Assembly: GCF_017591425.1 (NCBI RefSeq)
Contig: NW_024466413.1
Location: 310,001 to 374,000, forward strand
Length of the DNA stretch: 64,000 bases
Direction of reading: 5' to 3'
Origin: Ochotona curzoniae
Taxonomy: Eukaryota > Chordata > Mammalia > Lagomorpha > Ochotonidae
Below are positions 1 to 10,739 of the stretch, in pieces (within the stretch, counting starts at the first letter, position 1; every line of letters begins with the position of its first letter). The notes beneath the pieces were generated by a model. It was given only the letters and a program-made list of their open reading frames with translations. It did not search any database and had not been told where the DNA came from. The translations under genes were made by a program, and so were the position numbers.

Positions 1-165
1 GGGTGGGGAAATGGAATTCAAAGGTGAGTTTGTTAGGCTGCAGTAAGTTTTAGATTCTGAGCACAGGTTTTTCACAATACATGTTTAAAGACCCCTTTAT
101 GCATGGGTTTCAAACTTTTTGCACCAATGAAAAATAAATGCATCTTTTATTTCTATGCCTGCACC
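1..165. mobile_element. L1 3'-end-like fragment
   Basis: AAATGGAATTCAAAGG and GGGTTTCAAACTTTTTGCACC followed by AATAAA-type sequence resemble the 3' UTR of lagomorph L1 elements. The fragment is truncated by the window edge, and the orientation is uncertain because the tail contains both strand-like segments. Confidence 0.4.
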
Positions 166-660
166 GGCCTTCTGCAGGCTGTTGTCACACACTTGGTGTG
201 GGTCACGAGCCCAGCACATTCAGCTGATTTCCTGATTAAGGTCAGTCTCAGCGGGCCCAGGTCAAGGTGGCAGAGGTACCGCTTTGTCAGGGGACAGCCG
301 TTTCTCTAGACTCCCTCAGGTTTTTGGCAGGACGCTGTTGCTTGCTGTCACAGGAGTGGGAGCTGCGGTTCCTAGCGAGCTGTGGGCCAGAGACCACTCC
401 TGTTGCGGAGTCCACCTTCAGAACCTTGCCCTGTGGCGGCTGGGTCCTTGAGGATGAGGAGGTTCCAGCACGTGCGCCATCATGTCCATCCCGCCCCCTC
501 CGCAGCAGCTGTGGGCGGGAAGCACACGAGGTGCCATCCCCACTCCTGCTCTGCTCTCAAGGGGTGACGCTAGATGGCAGGACCACGGGCCCTTGAGAGC
601 CGGTCGGCCATAGATGGGGACACAGAGCAGTCTCCACAGTTACTTCAGCCCAGCTACAAG
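166..660. other. TRAPPC9: Intron, no gene seen
   Basis: Unique-looking sequence between the L1 fragment and the minisatellite. Apart from the weak CTCF-like motif at 567-580, nothing was recognised. Confidence 0.6.
567..580 (+). promoter_or_regulatory. Weak CTCF-like motif beside the G-rich minisatellite
   Basis: ACGCTAGATGGCAG matches 12 of 14 positions of CCASYAGRKGGCRS, including AGATGGCAG. It sits about 90 bp before the minisatellite at 661. A motif of this quality can occur by chance. Confidence 0.3.
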
Positions 661-1425
661 GAGTGTGGGGCTCTCCCTGCACAGGGGGCTCTCCCTGCAG
701 AGGGGGGCTCTCCCTGCACAGGGGTCTCTCCCTGCTCAGGGGGCTCTTCCTGCACAGGGGGCTCTCCCTGCATAGGGGGCTCTCCCTGCAGAGGGGGGCT
801 CTCCCTGCTCAGGGGTCTCTCCCTACTCAGGGGGCTCTCCCTGCTCAGGGGGCTCTCCCTGCAGAGGGGGGGCTCTCCCTGCACAGGGGGCTCCCCCTGC
901 AGAGTGGGGCTCTCCCTGCAGAGTGGGGCTCTCCCTGCAGAGGGGGCTCTCCCTGCTCAGGGGGCTCTCCCTGCATAGGGGGCTCTCCCTGCAGAGGGGG
1001 TCTCTCCCTGCTCAGGGGGCTCTCTGCAGAGGGGGCTCTCCCTGCTCAGGTGGGGGCTCTCCCTGCAGAGGGGGGGCTCTCCCTGCTCAGGTGGGGGCTC
1101 TCCCTGCACAGGGGGCTCTCCCTGCAGAGGGGGGGCTCTCCCTGCACAGGGGGCTCTCCTTGCAGAGGGGGGGCTCTCCCTGCACAGGGGGCTCTCCCTG
1201 CAGAGGGGGGGCTCTCCCTGCACAGGGGGCTCTCCCTGCAGAGGGAGGGCTCTCCCTGCACAGGGGGCTCTCCCTGCAGAGGGGGGCTCTCCCTGCTCAG
1301 GGGGCTCTCCCTGCAGAGGGGGGGATCTCCCTGCAGAGGGAGGGCTCTCCCTGCTCAGGGGGCTCTCCCTGCTCGGGGGGGGGGCTCTCCCTGCACAGGG
1401 GGCTCTCTCTGCACAGGGGCTGAGC
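661..1425 (+). repeat. G-rich 18-19 bp minisatellite
   Basis: About 40 head-to-tail copies of a unit such as GGGGGCTCTCCCTGCACA, with variants ending CAGAG, CTCAG or CATAG and G-runs of three to nine. Purity is high throughout, which points to recent or continuing expansion. Each unit carries one or two G-runs on the + strand, so adjoining units could form G-quadruplexes. Both strands show long open frames, but these are artefacts of a unit length near a multiple of three. Confidence 0.93.
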
Positions 1426-2378
1426 GATGGTCACAGCCCAGCCAGTGGTTCTGGGGGCAGGAACTCACTGCCGAGCCACAGCAGGAGGGCACTCAGGCCT
1501 GTGCGTGGTGAGGGCTCGCTGTCTGCTCTCCCACTGTTGGAGTTGCTGGGCCTCCCTAGTTCCTGGGTTCCTCTGCAGCTCTCTGTGCTTTGGCCCCGGC
1601 TCTGGTCCAGCCATGCCCATGACCCTGTGATGTCCTATCCCCACTGAGTTCTCTCTCTTTGTGTCCCTTCAGCCCCACCATGGCGTCTCAGTGACAGCCT
1701 GATTCCCGGCAGGGGTTTCCCTGGTGTCCCCAGGAAAGTCTCCTCCTGCACTCAGCCACGCAGCACCTTGCACACCCCTCTCACGGAGCCCCATGCCCAC
1801 TCGTGTTAAGCTATTCTCTGCATTTCCAGGATCTTCCGTGCTAGTGTGGGTTGCAACATTGTGAGGGAATGGGCGAGTGAGAGCGTGTGCTGGGGACAGT
1901 GTGTGTGGCTGAGAAGCCTTCACAGCAGAGCCTGTCTCCACGTCCTGTCTGGGGGAAGACTCCAGGCTGTATTAATTATTTCAGAAGCTTACAAGCTAGG
2001 GAAAATCTAGTGACCTCTACTTCCCTGCACCAGGGCAGGAGCTGGCAGCCTGTGCAGCACGGGCTGCTGAGGACGTGGGCCCGCACCAGCTTACATCCTG
2101 ACGCATCCGCCTGTCTCCCTTGGGATTTTCCCCAGGGCAGGGGCAGACCAGCACTGTGCACCTGCACACAGTGGCCTGCAAGGCGCCTGGGAAGCAAATC
2201 CCAGAGAAAGCTCTGGTCCCGGGTCCCCCTCTGCCTCCTGAGCACTGACTCAGCCTGTGCTGTGGTAGCCAGAGCTGAGGAAGCCCTGGAGCTCAGGGAC
2301 TCTGTTCTATGGGGTACTGGAGTGTCTGTGGCAGGAAGAGCCCTCAGAAAGGCTCTTTCACTTTCAGAAACTACCCAG
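1426..2378. other. TRAPPC9: Intron, nothing recognised
   Basis: Unique-looking, CpG-poor sequence. Open frames on both strands have no recognisable protein similarity. Confidence 0.6.
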
Positions 2379-2600
2379 AGCCGGCTCTGTGGCTCAATGG
2401 GCATCAGCATTTCTTACAGGTGCTGGTTCACACTCCCGCTGCTCCACTTCTGATCCGGCTCCCTGCTAACGTACCTGGGAAGTAGCAGAGGATGGTCCAC
2501 GTACTTGTGCCCCTGCACCCAGTGGAGACCTGGATGGAACTCCTGGCTCCTGGTTCAAACCTAGTCTAGTCCCAGGGCAAGAGTGGGCTTGGTGGGTGTG
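2379..2600 (+). mobile_element. CSINE-type SINE, 3'-truncated
   Basis: It begins AGCCGGCTCTGTGGCTCAA and continues through the conserved CAGCTCC-like middle (GGCTCCCTGCTAA) and the CTGGCTCCTGG segment. The A-rich tail is missing. It is an older, diverged copy. Confidence 0.7.
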
Positions 2601-4091
2601 AGTGGGGGAGACCTCTAGGGGACCCTGGGGTGGGTGGGAGGAGCTGGAGCCCGAAGGCCCAACCGTGCTCAGCTGAGCCACTCTGGAGATTGCTCACTTC
2701 CCTTTCTGAGCCCCTGCAATGGTTGTGTCAGCAGTGGCTGAGGTGTGTGGTAATGCCCAGGTGACCTTGTTCTGCCTGGAGGTGCCTGTAGGCTCACACC
2801 CACTTTGGTTGGGGGTTGGAAGCTGGCTTCCTAGAGGATGCTGGGAACTGCATCTGATGCAGTTGAGAGCCGGGGATTGAGGAAGCTGCAGCCCAGCTGT
2901 GGCGGATGGGTATCTCAGTGATGGCAGCTTGGAGCCTTCTTGAGCCCCAGAGGAAGGGTGGCCCAGGCCTGGCTCCAGCTCCTGTGTGCACATTCGTCCT
3001 CTCTGTGGGCTCCCGCCCCTCCACCACGTTTGCTCTCTTAGCATGTCTCTCCCCCCACTCCGTCTCAGTTCTCCGCCTGTCTGACCAGGTTCTCTAGATT
3101 CTCTCCTTCTCGACGCCCCACTTCCTGTTCCATGCCCTTCCCTGGTCCTGAGCACTGACCAGCAGCTGCTCCCTGCGAGGCGGGTACCTGCCAGGGCAAT
3201 TAGAAGAGAATGAAATTCAAAGATGCGTTTATGTGGCTGTTCCCCGCCCAGAACCAGCCCTGCACCCTCAGGCATTGCTTTTGCATAACGTACATTTTTC
3301 TGGACCTTTTCGAAGCTCCCTCCTCCTACGGTCCTGGGGTAAGTCCTCCCACCGTTCACTGAGAACTCCGGGGGCCCCAGCCCCGAAGCCTTGGGCTTCG
3401 GTGCGTCCAATCTTGATTCATCACCTGCACTGGCAGGTGCTGGCTGGCTTTGGAGCGTGGAATGTGTTTCTTGTTCCTCCTTGGCAGAAGCTGGTGGAAA
3501 TCCAGTCTGCCCTGGGCCAGTGCTGGTTTTGGCTAGAGCCGGGTGCTTGGCCTGTAGCCAATCTTGGTTCCTGCTTTGCTTTGCAAAACGGCACTGATCC
3601 ACATATCTCATGAAGTTATCAGTTGAAGTTCAGTGAGACACGTATTTGCGTGGACTCTGGAATACTCAAGTAGAGCTGGCTTGCAGTTCCAGGCGGCTGT
3701 AGGTGAAGGCATGGTTCTGGGCCGGCTGGTCGGTGTGGGTCCTCGGCTGGATGGGCACGGAACACGCGTGACTGGGCGTGGATGAAGTACGCAGTGAACA
3801 TTTGTTCCCAGATTGCTGTGTTGCTACTTGTCACCCATTTTTGCTAGCAGCCTGTCAGAGACCCGACCAGCTTCCTGAGGCGTCTTTCCTTCAGGGCCCA
3901 GCCCTAAGCAGATGCTGCCCTTGGTGCCACGCGTGGACTGGACCTGGATCCAGCTCCTGAGCTCAGCAGGAAGCCTCTGGCCTAGTGTTCAGTATGGTGA
4001 CGCCTGCAGCCCCTCATGGTGGGGCAGCACTGCCGCACAGCACGCGCAGGAGGGGACCTGTCTTCTGCCACACGCCACTGCCTGCCCTCGT
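2601..4091. other. TRAPPC9: Intron with an L1-like scrap
   Basis: Mostly unique sequence. The stretch 3205-3330 (GAATGAAATTCAAAGATGCG and a later CTTTTTGCATAA-like region) resembles an L1 3' UTR fragment. The 305-residue minus-strand open frame here resembles nothing known. Confidence 0.5.
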
Positions 4092-4424
4092 ATTTTTTAA
4101 AAAGATTTATTTTATTTTTATTGCAAAGTCAGATATACAGACAGGAGGAGAGACAGATAGGAAGATTTGTCCGCTGATTCATTCCCCAAACGACTGCAGT
4201 GGCCAAAACTGAGCTGACCTGAACCCAGGAGCCAGGAGCCTCCTCCGGGTCTCCCATGCAGGCGCAGGGTCCCAAGGTCTTAGGCCGTCTTTGACTGCTT
4301 CCCCAGCGCGCAAGCAGGGAGCTGGATGGAAAGTGGGACTGCTGGAATTGGAACCGGTGCCCATACGGGATCCAGGCGTGTTCAAGGTGAGGACTTTAGC
4401 CACTGTGCCATCGCACCGGGCCCC
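4092..4424 (-). mobile_element. Full-length CSINE-type SINE
   Basis: On the + strand it starts with the reversed A-tail (TTTTTTAAAAAGATTTATTTT), contains GCAAAGTCAGATATACAG and GGGAGCTGGATGGAA, and ends with the reversed head ...CCATCGCACCGGGCCCC. It is well preserved and therefore fairly young. Confidence 0.9.
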
Positions 4425-4464
4425 AAGGTGAGGACTTTAGCGACTAGGCTACTGTGCCAGGCCC
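4425..4464 (-). repeat. Partial duplication of the adjacent SINE head
   Basis: AAGGTGAGGACTTTAGC, present at the end of the preceding SINE (from 4384), is repeated here and followed by a second head end, GTGCCAGGCCCC. It is either a second truncated SINE or a local duplication. Confidence 0.6.
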
Positions 4465-4510
4465 CTCCCTCATTTTGAACTTCCAGTCTTTAGAGTGATC
4501 ACCCACTCAC

Positions 4511-4810
4511 AGGCTGGCATTGTGGCACAGTAATGTAAGGTGCACCTGTCGGCCGCCATCCCGTGTGAACACCAGTTCACATCCCAAGCACGTTAACTGA
4601 GCCAGCTCCCTGCTAATGCCCCTGGGAAGGCACAGGGCAGCTCTTCCTGCCTGTGTGGGGTCCTGGGTGGAGTTCTGGTTCCTGGCTTTGGCCTGGCCCT
4701 GCCTTGGCTATTGCCGCTGCTTAGGAAGCGGATTTGCAGATGGATGATCTGTGTGTGTATCTGTCCATCCCTTTCTCCCTGTAACTTCGCTTTTTAAATA
4801 AAAATAAATG
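4511..4810 (+). mobile_element. CSINE-type SINE
   Basis: Head AGGCTGGCATTGTGGCACAG, middle AGCCAGCTCCCTGCTAATG, and an A-rich tail TTTTTAAATAAAAATAAAT. It abuts a SINE on the other strand, so the two tails face each other. Confidence 0.85.
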
Positions 4811-4813
4811 TTC

Positions 4814-5123
4814 AAAATATTTATGTATTTATTTGAAAGGTGGAGTGAGAGAGAGAGGGAGAGAGTGGTCTTATCCGCTGGTTCACTTCCCAAATGACTG
4901 TAACAGCTGGAGCTGAGCGTCTGGAGCCAGGATCCTGGAGCTTCTTTTGGGTCTCCCACCTATATACAGGGGACTGAGGACTCGATCCATCCGGAACTAT
5001 CTTCCCAGGACCTAAGCATGGAGCTGGATGGGAAAAGGAGCAACCAGGACAGGAACTGGCGCCTGTATGGCATGCTGGTACCACAGACTCAGGCTTAGCA
5101 TGCTATTCTGCAGCATTGGCCCC
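4814..5123 (-). mobile_element. CSINE-type SINE, tail-to-tail with the previous one
   Basis: Reversed tail TATTTATGTATTTATTTG, a GAGAGAG stretch, TGGTTCACTTCCCAAATG, and the reversed head ending CAGCATTGGCCCC. Together with 4511-4810 it forms an inverted SINE pair. Confidence 0.85.
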
Positions 5124-7310
5124 AGTACATAAATATTTTAACAAGACTGAATATATTACCCAGTCTTGGGGCTTTTGTTGGAATGGCACAAAGGGACTAA
5201 GTCATGTCAATTAAGACTATTGTAATCTGGCCAAGAAGGCAAGCCCCGACCCCCCGGGCCTCGTTTTAGTTTCTGTCCCCTATGGGTGAGCAGTGGCCTG
5301 GCTGAGCCTGAGCCCTTAGTCCAGGGTATCTTGCAATGCCTGTGGACTCAGCTGGACACTGTAGCTGGCCCCCTCCCTAGCTTGTCTGCGGTTGCACTGT
5401 CAGGGAGTCATACTTGGCAATCATGGCAAGCACTTACTGTCTTTCTAAGGAGGCTAGGGCTTTATGAATCCATTTTAGTGCTTGATATATATATATTTTC
5501 TTCATAATGGTCCCCTCCAATCTGTAAATCCAGGCACAGCGGCAGTACCGTCAGGACAATGCCAGCCCGGTGACTCATCCCATCCCCCAGCTCTGTGTGA
5601 GCCTTCCCTCTCTCAGAACAAGGAGAAAAAGAAAATGAGCGTGAGGATGACTGCTTAGCTGAATCGATCTCCATCCTCACAGGTACAGAACATGTCACAG
5701 GTGGAGATAGCCTGGCCGCCAGGGGAGTGACGGCAGTTACTGTCAGGGACGAATTTCCTGTCTCTGAACGCCGGCCAGGGCTGCTGCTTACAGCAGGTGC
5801 ACAGTAAGCTCTCCCCGCTTTGGTCCGCAAGTGGCAGATGCTGACTGTGTCCCGGCCTGGAATTGATCCGGTCCTCAGCCTTCGCTGGTGGGCCTAGGGA
5901 TGTGGTCCTACTGTGACACGCCAGGGATGGCTGTTCCTTCATGCACAAGCCTCACGTACACTGTGGTGCGTGACATCACATGGCCTTGCACTTGAGACTA
6001 CGTGGTTGTCTTTGGTAAGGGTGGCAGTTGCTGGTAGGATTGCTTTTCGGTTCATCTTTGTGGCACACACCAGTTTGGGGGCTGACTGGCTTGCTGGGTG
6101 CACGACCTGAGGGCGTTCAGTCTCCCCCATGCTGTGAGGACTGCGTCTTGGGGGTGCCAGGCACAGTCATGGGGACACAGATGGGAGCCCAGTAGCCCCT
6201 GTGAATGGGCGTGAGGTTTGTGGGGCCTCTGTGGCCATGGATGTCCAGGGTTCTGTGGGGGGTGTGGGAGAGACCTGACTCGGGAGTGGACACTGTTGTG
6301 GGTGGCTTGGGGAGGCTGTTGGGTTCTCCGAGGCAGTGTTCCTCAGACACAGTTAACTACATGTGAGTGAGAGAGAGGTGCGCAGGAGGCGACAGGAAGG
6401 GCCTGCCAGGCAAGGACCAATTAACACGAAAACCAACTGGGAAGGGGCAGCGCCTCCCACATCCCGCAGTCAGCAGAGGAAGACTGCGGCCTGCTTTCCT
6501 CAGCCAAAAGGGTGCCTGGAGGCTCTCCAGGCAGAGCTGAGTCCTTGAAAATGCGAGCGTTCCTCCAGGAAAACAGCCCCTTTGTGGCCAGAGACCCTTC
6601 TTCTCCGCAGCCTGGACCCCAGGGAAGCTGCACATGCCCAAGCCCCCGAGGCATCAAGCATGTGACCCTGGCACTGGGTACGTGGAGCCCACATGATGCC
6701 AGCATGAAGCCAGGCAAGGGTTATTAGCTGTTTGCCCATCCTCAACACAAATGACTGCCCAGTGGCTCTGCTGTTCCCCTGCCCCAGAGCACGAGGGCTA
6801 ACATTTGTGCCATCTTGAAGGGCACACGTGTGCACTAAGCCTGGTGCCTCTGTGTGGCAGGCAACAGAGCCCCGCGGACTCTCCGCTGGCCCAGCCTCTT
6901 GACTGGCCAGGGTCGCGCCCTGGCTCCCAGAGGCCTGCCTTCAGGTGCACCTTGTGGTCAGTCTCAGCCCCGCTTACTGTGAGAGCCCCGTGCGTGGCCG
7001 CCGCCTCCTCTGGCGTCCTCCTGGGAGTCAGCTGGCGGTGGCCTGCATGCGACACGGGGTGTGGCCGAGGTGATGGTGTTTGTCCCATTTTCCTGAGATG
7101 GAGTTCCTCAAGGGGGAAACAGCTAGGTCTTGTCTGCCCCCCCCCCCAACACGAAGCATCTGGTAGCTGCTTCCCACGTGACAGCATAGCTGCTGCTGTC
7201 ACTTAAGGTAGAGGCAGATGTGTGGACGCTCAGGCAGCGTCTCCCCACCGCTCCCCCACACTAGTGAATGAATAGGAAGCAACATGTAAGTGAACAGAGA
7301 CAAGGGAGAG
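5124..7310. other. TRAPPC9: Intron, nothing recognised
   Basis: Unique-looking sequence with a short (AT)n tract near 5487-5498. No exon-like open frame with credible splice sites was recognised. Confidence 0.6.
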
Positions 7311-7617
7311 GCTGGTTCGGGGTGCAGCATGTTAAGCCACGGCTTGCAATGCCAGCATCCCAGACGGGCCCCAGTTCATGTCCAGCTGCTCCACTTCTGA
7401 TCCAGCTCCTTGCTAGTGGCCTGGGGAAGCAGTGGAGGACAGCCCAGGTCCCGGTGCTTCTGTACCCGTGTGACAGACTTGCAAGATGCTCCTAGCTCCT
7501 GGCTTTGGATCAACTCAGTTCTGGCTGGTGCGGCCTTCTGGGGAGTGAATCAGTGGATGGAAGATCTCTTTTGCTTTCACTTTGCCTTTCAAATAAACGA
7601 ACACATCTTTAAAAAAG
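7311..7617 (+). mobile_element. CSINE-type SINE
   Basis: Head GCTGGTTCGGGGTGCAGCA (diverged), middle TGATCCAGCTCCTTGCTA, then GCCTTTCAAATAAACG and a short A tail. Confidence 0.8.
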
Positions 7618-9959
7618 AGAAGGGAGACTATTTCTTGCTTCTCACGTCAGTAGAAAGTGGAGTGTGTAGTGTGACATGTTGGACTGAGGCAGGCCTGGGT
7701 TTGGACAGCGCTGTCTCTGGGCAGCAGGCCTGCAGCTGTACTGCTGTCATCCCTGGCCCCTTCACGCAGAGACAGGTCAGCTGGTAGACCTGTGGAGAGG
7801 CTTGAATGATGCATCAGGCATCTCCCCTGCTGCCTCATGCACATGGGGCCGAGTACACTGCTGTGGCTGGGATTCTGTCACCCTCTGCCTCTGGGCAAAG
7901 CCAGACAACAGCTTCCCGTGGCCACATCAGTTTTATTGTCATTTCCCTGCTTATGAACGTGGCTGAGCTGGCACAGGAAGAAGGGCTCGTGAATGTTCTT
8001 TCCCGGGCTGGGGTGGGGAGTTGTGGGTGTGTCCCCTGGAGGAGCACCTATGGAGGAGTCACCTTCCTAAGGCTCCCCCAGCGATGCAGTGTGTGGAGGG
8101 CTGCTTTCAGACTCCAGAGCCAACTCCTCTGTCCACCGACAGCCACACACGCACCTGGCACACCTGCCAAGGTTCATGGACAAAGTGCCTTGCCTTGTTC
8201 CTAGCAGGGGTCACACACAATTTTGGTGGTGCCTTTTCCTCTGTCACATCTCTGTTTTAGGGCCTTTGACAAGTGCCCCTCCCCTGCAGGAGCCGTGAAC
8301 AGGTGCTGTCTGGCTCTCTGTGCCACCTGAGGTGACCAAGGACTGTGTTGCAGGTCACGACGCCCCTGGATCCAGCAAAGGCTGGCAGAGGAGAGGATCC
8401 GGGTGGGTACTTCCGTGAGCTCTGGGCTTGTCCCATCTGAGGAGCTGGCTTCCCTGAGCCCTGGGGAATGTAAGGGTGTGTGTTCCTGGCACAGGCAATG
8501 CCCATGCTGGAACCACCATCTGAACCAAGGAGGGGACTTTGGATGGGTAAATCCAGTCAGGGTCCTGAGCACGGGAAGCAGCGCACGCTGGAGGTGGCTG
8601 CCGGCACAGAGTGCAGAGGCTGAGGTGCCGCTGTGACTCCTGCAGCTCGTCTCAGGATGCCTGGGACCCCGGCCCCAGGATGCCTGGGACCCCTGTGCAC
8701 TGCTCACTTTGCGGGGCAGCAGGTGGAGTACCAGGCTCCTGCCTTTGCATGGACATAAAGTAGCGATGTTCAGTGGGACTCAGGGAGTTAGTGTGTGAAA
8801 ACATGTGCACACCATGTGTATGGGTGTCTCTACACGTCTGTCCTCATGTTTTTGGATGCATAAAGATACTGGCTGTGTGCACACGTGGTGCCTCTGATGT
8901 GACCTTCCTGGCCTTGGCTGTGGGCTTGACCAAGACCTGAGGCTTTTGGAGTTCGGCTTCAATCTACCTGCCCTCCTGTCTGGGCTGCTTTCCTGAGCCT
9001 GGTGAAGGGGTGGGGAGATGCTGCCAGCTTCACCCTGGCATGCCTCCATGTTGCTCCCAGAGTGGAAGTCCACCTACTCACCTGGCCTGCCTAGCCCTTG
9101 CACTTGGCACTCCAGGAATTGTTGGGTCCCTTCCTGTGGGGCTGCTTGTTTTGGCTCTGGGCCTCCTGGGTGCCACGGTGGGAGTGTCTGATGCCCGTGT
9201 GTGACACACTGGCACAGGGCACCCTGGCACTCCCTGGAAGGCCTGAGCCACATCTTAGTGGGATGGTCATGTAAGGAGCCCTCTGTCTACTTCTTGAGGC
9301 TTTGAGAGTTGGCACTTCCAGCCAGGATGTGCCCGTGTCCTCACAGGCAGGGGCGAGTGGACTGAGGGAGGGAGAAGAGACAGGGAGGTGCCTTTGTTCT
9401 GAGCCATGGCCGTGTGCCTCAGCGGTCCTTTCTGTTTGGGGCCCCACACCCCTTTTCTCCTTCAGTCCCACCTGGCAGCCTCCTCCCGCAGGCTCAGTGC
9501 TTACATCAATCTTCCACGGCCTTTCCCCGTCGAAGGGGTGAGGAGGGCAGTGTGGCTGCAGCCTCCAGCCCGGACTGCTGTCCCTGGCTCCAGCCACCAC
9601 GGTCCGCTTGCCACGTGGGGAGCCAAGGCTGCTCCGATGTGGTTGCTGGACCCAGGAGGTGGTGGGCAGGCATGGAGAATCAGGAGACGCTGAGGCCAAG
9701 GAGGCACTGGGGAGGTTCTGACTTGAACCGAGGTGGACAGGAGGAGGGCACACGGAGCCTGTAGTATTCGGGGGATGTGGTCCAGGCGTTCCCAGAGAGG
9801 AGGGAGGCACGGAAAGCTGGGGCTGTTTGCTCCCTTGAGATGCGGCCTCCGTGTGATAACACCTAAGTGCCAGCAGGGAAGGGGCGCAGGGCCTGGTGTT
9901 GGGGCTGCTGGTGCTCTTGGCTGGGGAGAGGAGCCGTGTGTTCTGGGCCACGGAAGCTG
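7618..9959. other. TRAPPC9: Intron, nothing recognised
   Basis: Unique-looking sequence up to the CpG-rich patch. AGGATGCCTGGGACCCC is tandemly doubled at about 8654-8693. The 314-residue minus-strand open frame at 9091-10035 lacks any family resemblance. Confidence 0.55.
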
Positions 9960-10739
9960 ACCCTGCGGCGGCCAGCCCGGATGCGTGCGCCTGCATCTGG
10001 CGCCCCCTAGCGGGAAGCCCGCCGGTGGCTGTCAAGTAGCTCCCTCAACCACATTCCCGAACGGCTTACCAGCTGGAAGGGCTTCGTTCCCCGGAGCTGC
10101 CCGCGGGTTCGACTTGTGCAGCGGGGTGTTGGAGAAGCGCCCCAGTTGGGCCCCCGGCACTGCTGGCCTCTCCCCGCCTCGCAGACCCGTGCTTTGTCAG
10201 CACCCCCCTCCCAGTGCTCCGCACCGGGTGTTGAGTGGCGGCCAGCAGTGCTGTCCACGGGGAGATGCCAGCGCCCACTCCCGAGCACACTGCAGCCTGG
10301 CTCAAAGGCCACCGCTCCACTGCAGTGGGAAGACAGAAATGTGGCAGTAAGTGAGTGAAGCCGCCGGAGCGCAGGCCAGCCGGGAGCATGCTGTTTGAGG
10401 AGGGTCTGCAGGGAGCCCGCGGGCCAGCTCTGTCCCCTGGATTTCATTTTTCAGTATTTCATGTCTTGAGCCTGTATCTGTTAGGAACTTTCCCTACATG
10501 AAAAGCTGTCCAGCTTCCCTGCAGGTCAGCCTGAGGTTTTCAATTAAATTTACATGTGTCTATTCCCGTCTCAATTTTAAAGTTTCTACCTGAGTAGTCA
10601 GGAAAGCACACTAGATAATGTTTAAAGAATTGTAAATGAGCGCCCAGTGTTTTCAACCCTGGGAGTGGCAGGTCGTTTTGAAAGACACCTCAATCCACGG
10701 CACCGCATCCGTCTTGTTCTAGAAGCTGCCGTGCAGTCA
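9960..10739. other. Shoulder of the CpG island
   Basis: CpGs appear at 9960-10130 and again thinly to 10400. An AT-richer gap (10440-10640) then precedes the main island. The gap has CAATTAAATTTACATG and similar sequence but no recognisable element other than the CTCF-type motif at 10000. Confidence 0.5.
10000..10013 (-). promoter_or_regulatory. CTCF-type motif flanking the CpG island
   Basis: The minus strand reads CCGCTAGGGGGCGC, which matches 13 of 14 positions of the CTCF core CCASYAGRKGGCRS; only the third base differs. It lies in a small CpG-rich patch (9960-10130), about 0.7 kb before the main island. CTCF binding at the PEG13 DMR is established in human and mouse, so this is a strong candidate for that role. 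Occupancy is inferred. Confidence 0.6.

Noticed and set aside
663..1511. Long open frames on both strands (up to 282 residues) across the G-rich minisatellite
   Set aside because: They encode only iterated GSPCxGG or SLxRGL words from the 18-19 bp unit. They lack splice context and protein similarity.
9091..10035. 314-residue minus-strand open frame
   Set aside because: No recognisable domain, and its end runs into the CTCF/CpG patch. It is probably chance in a GC-rich intron.
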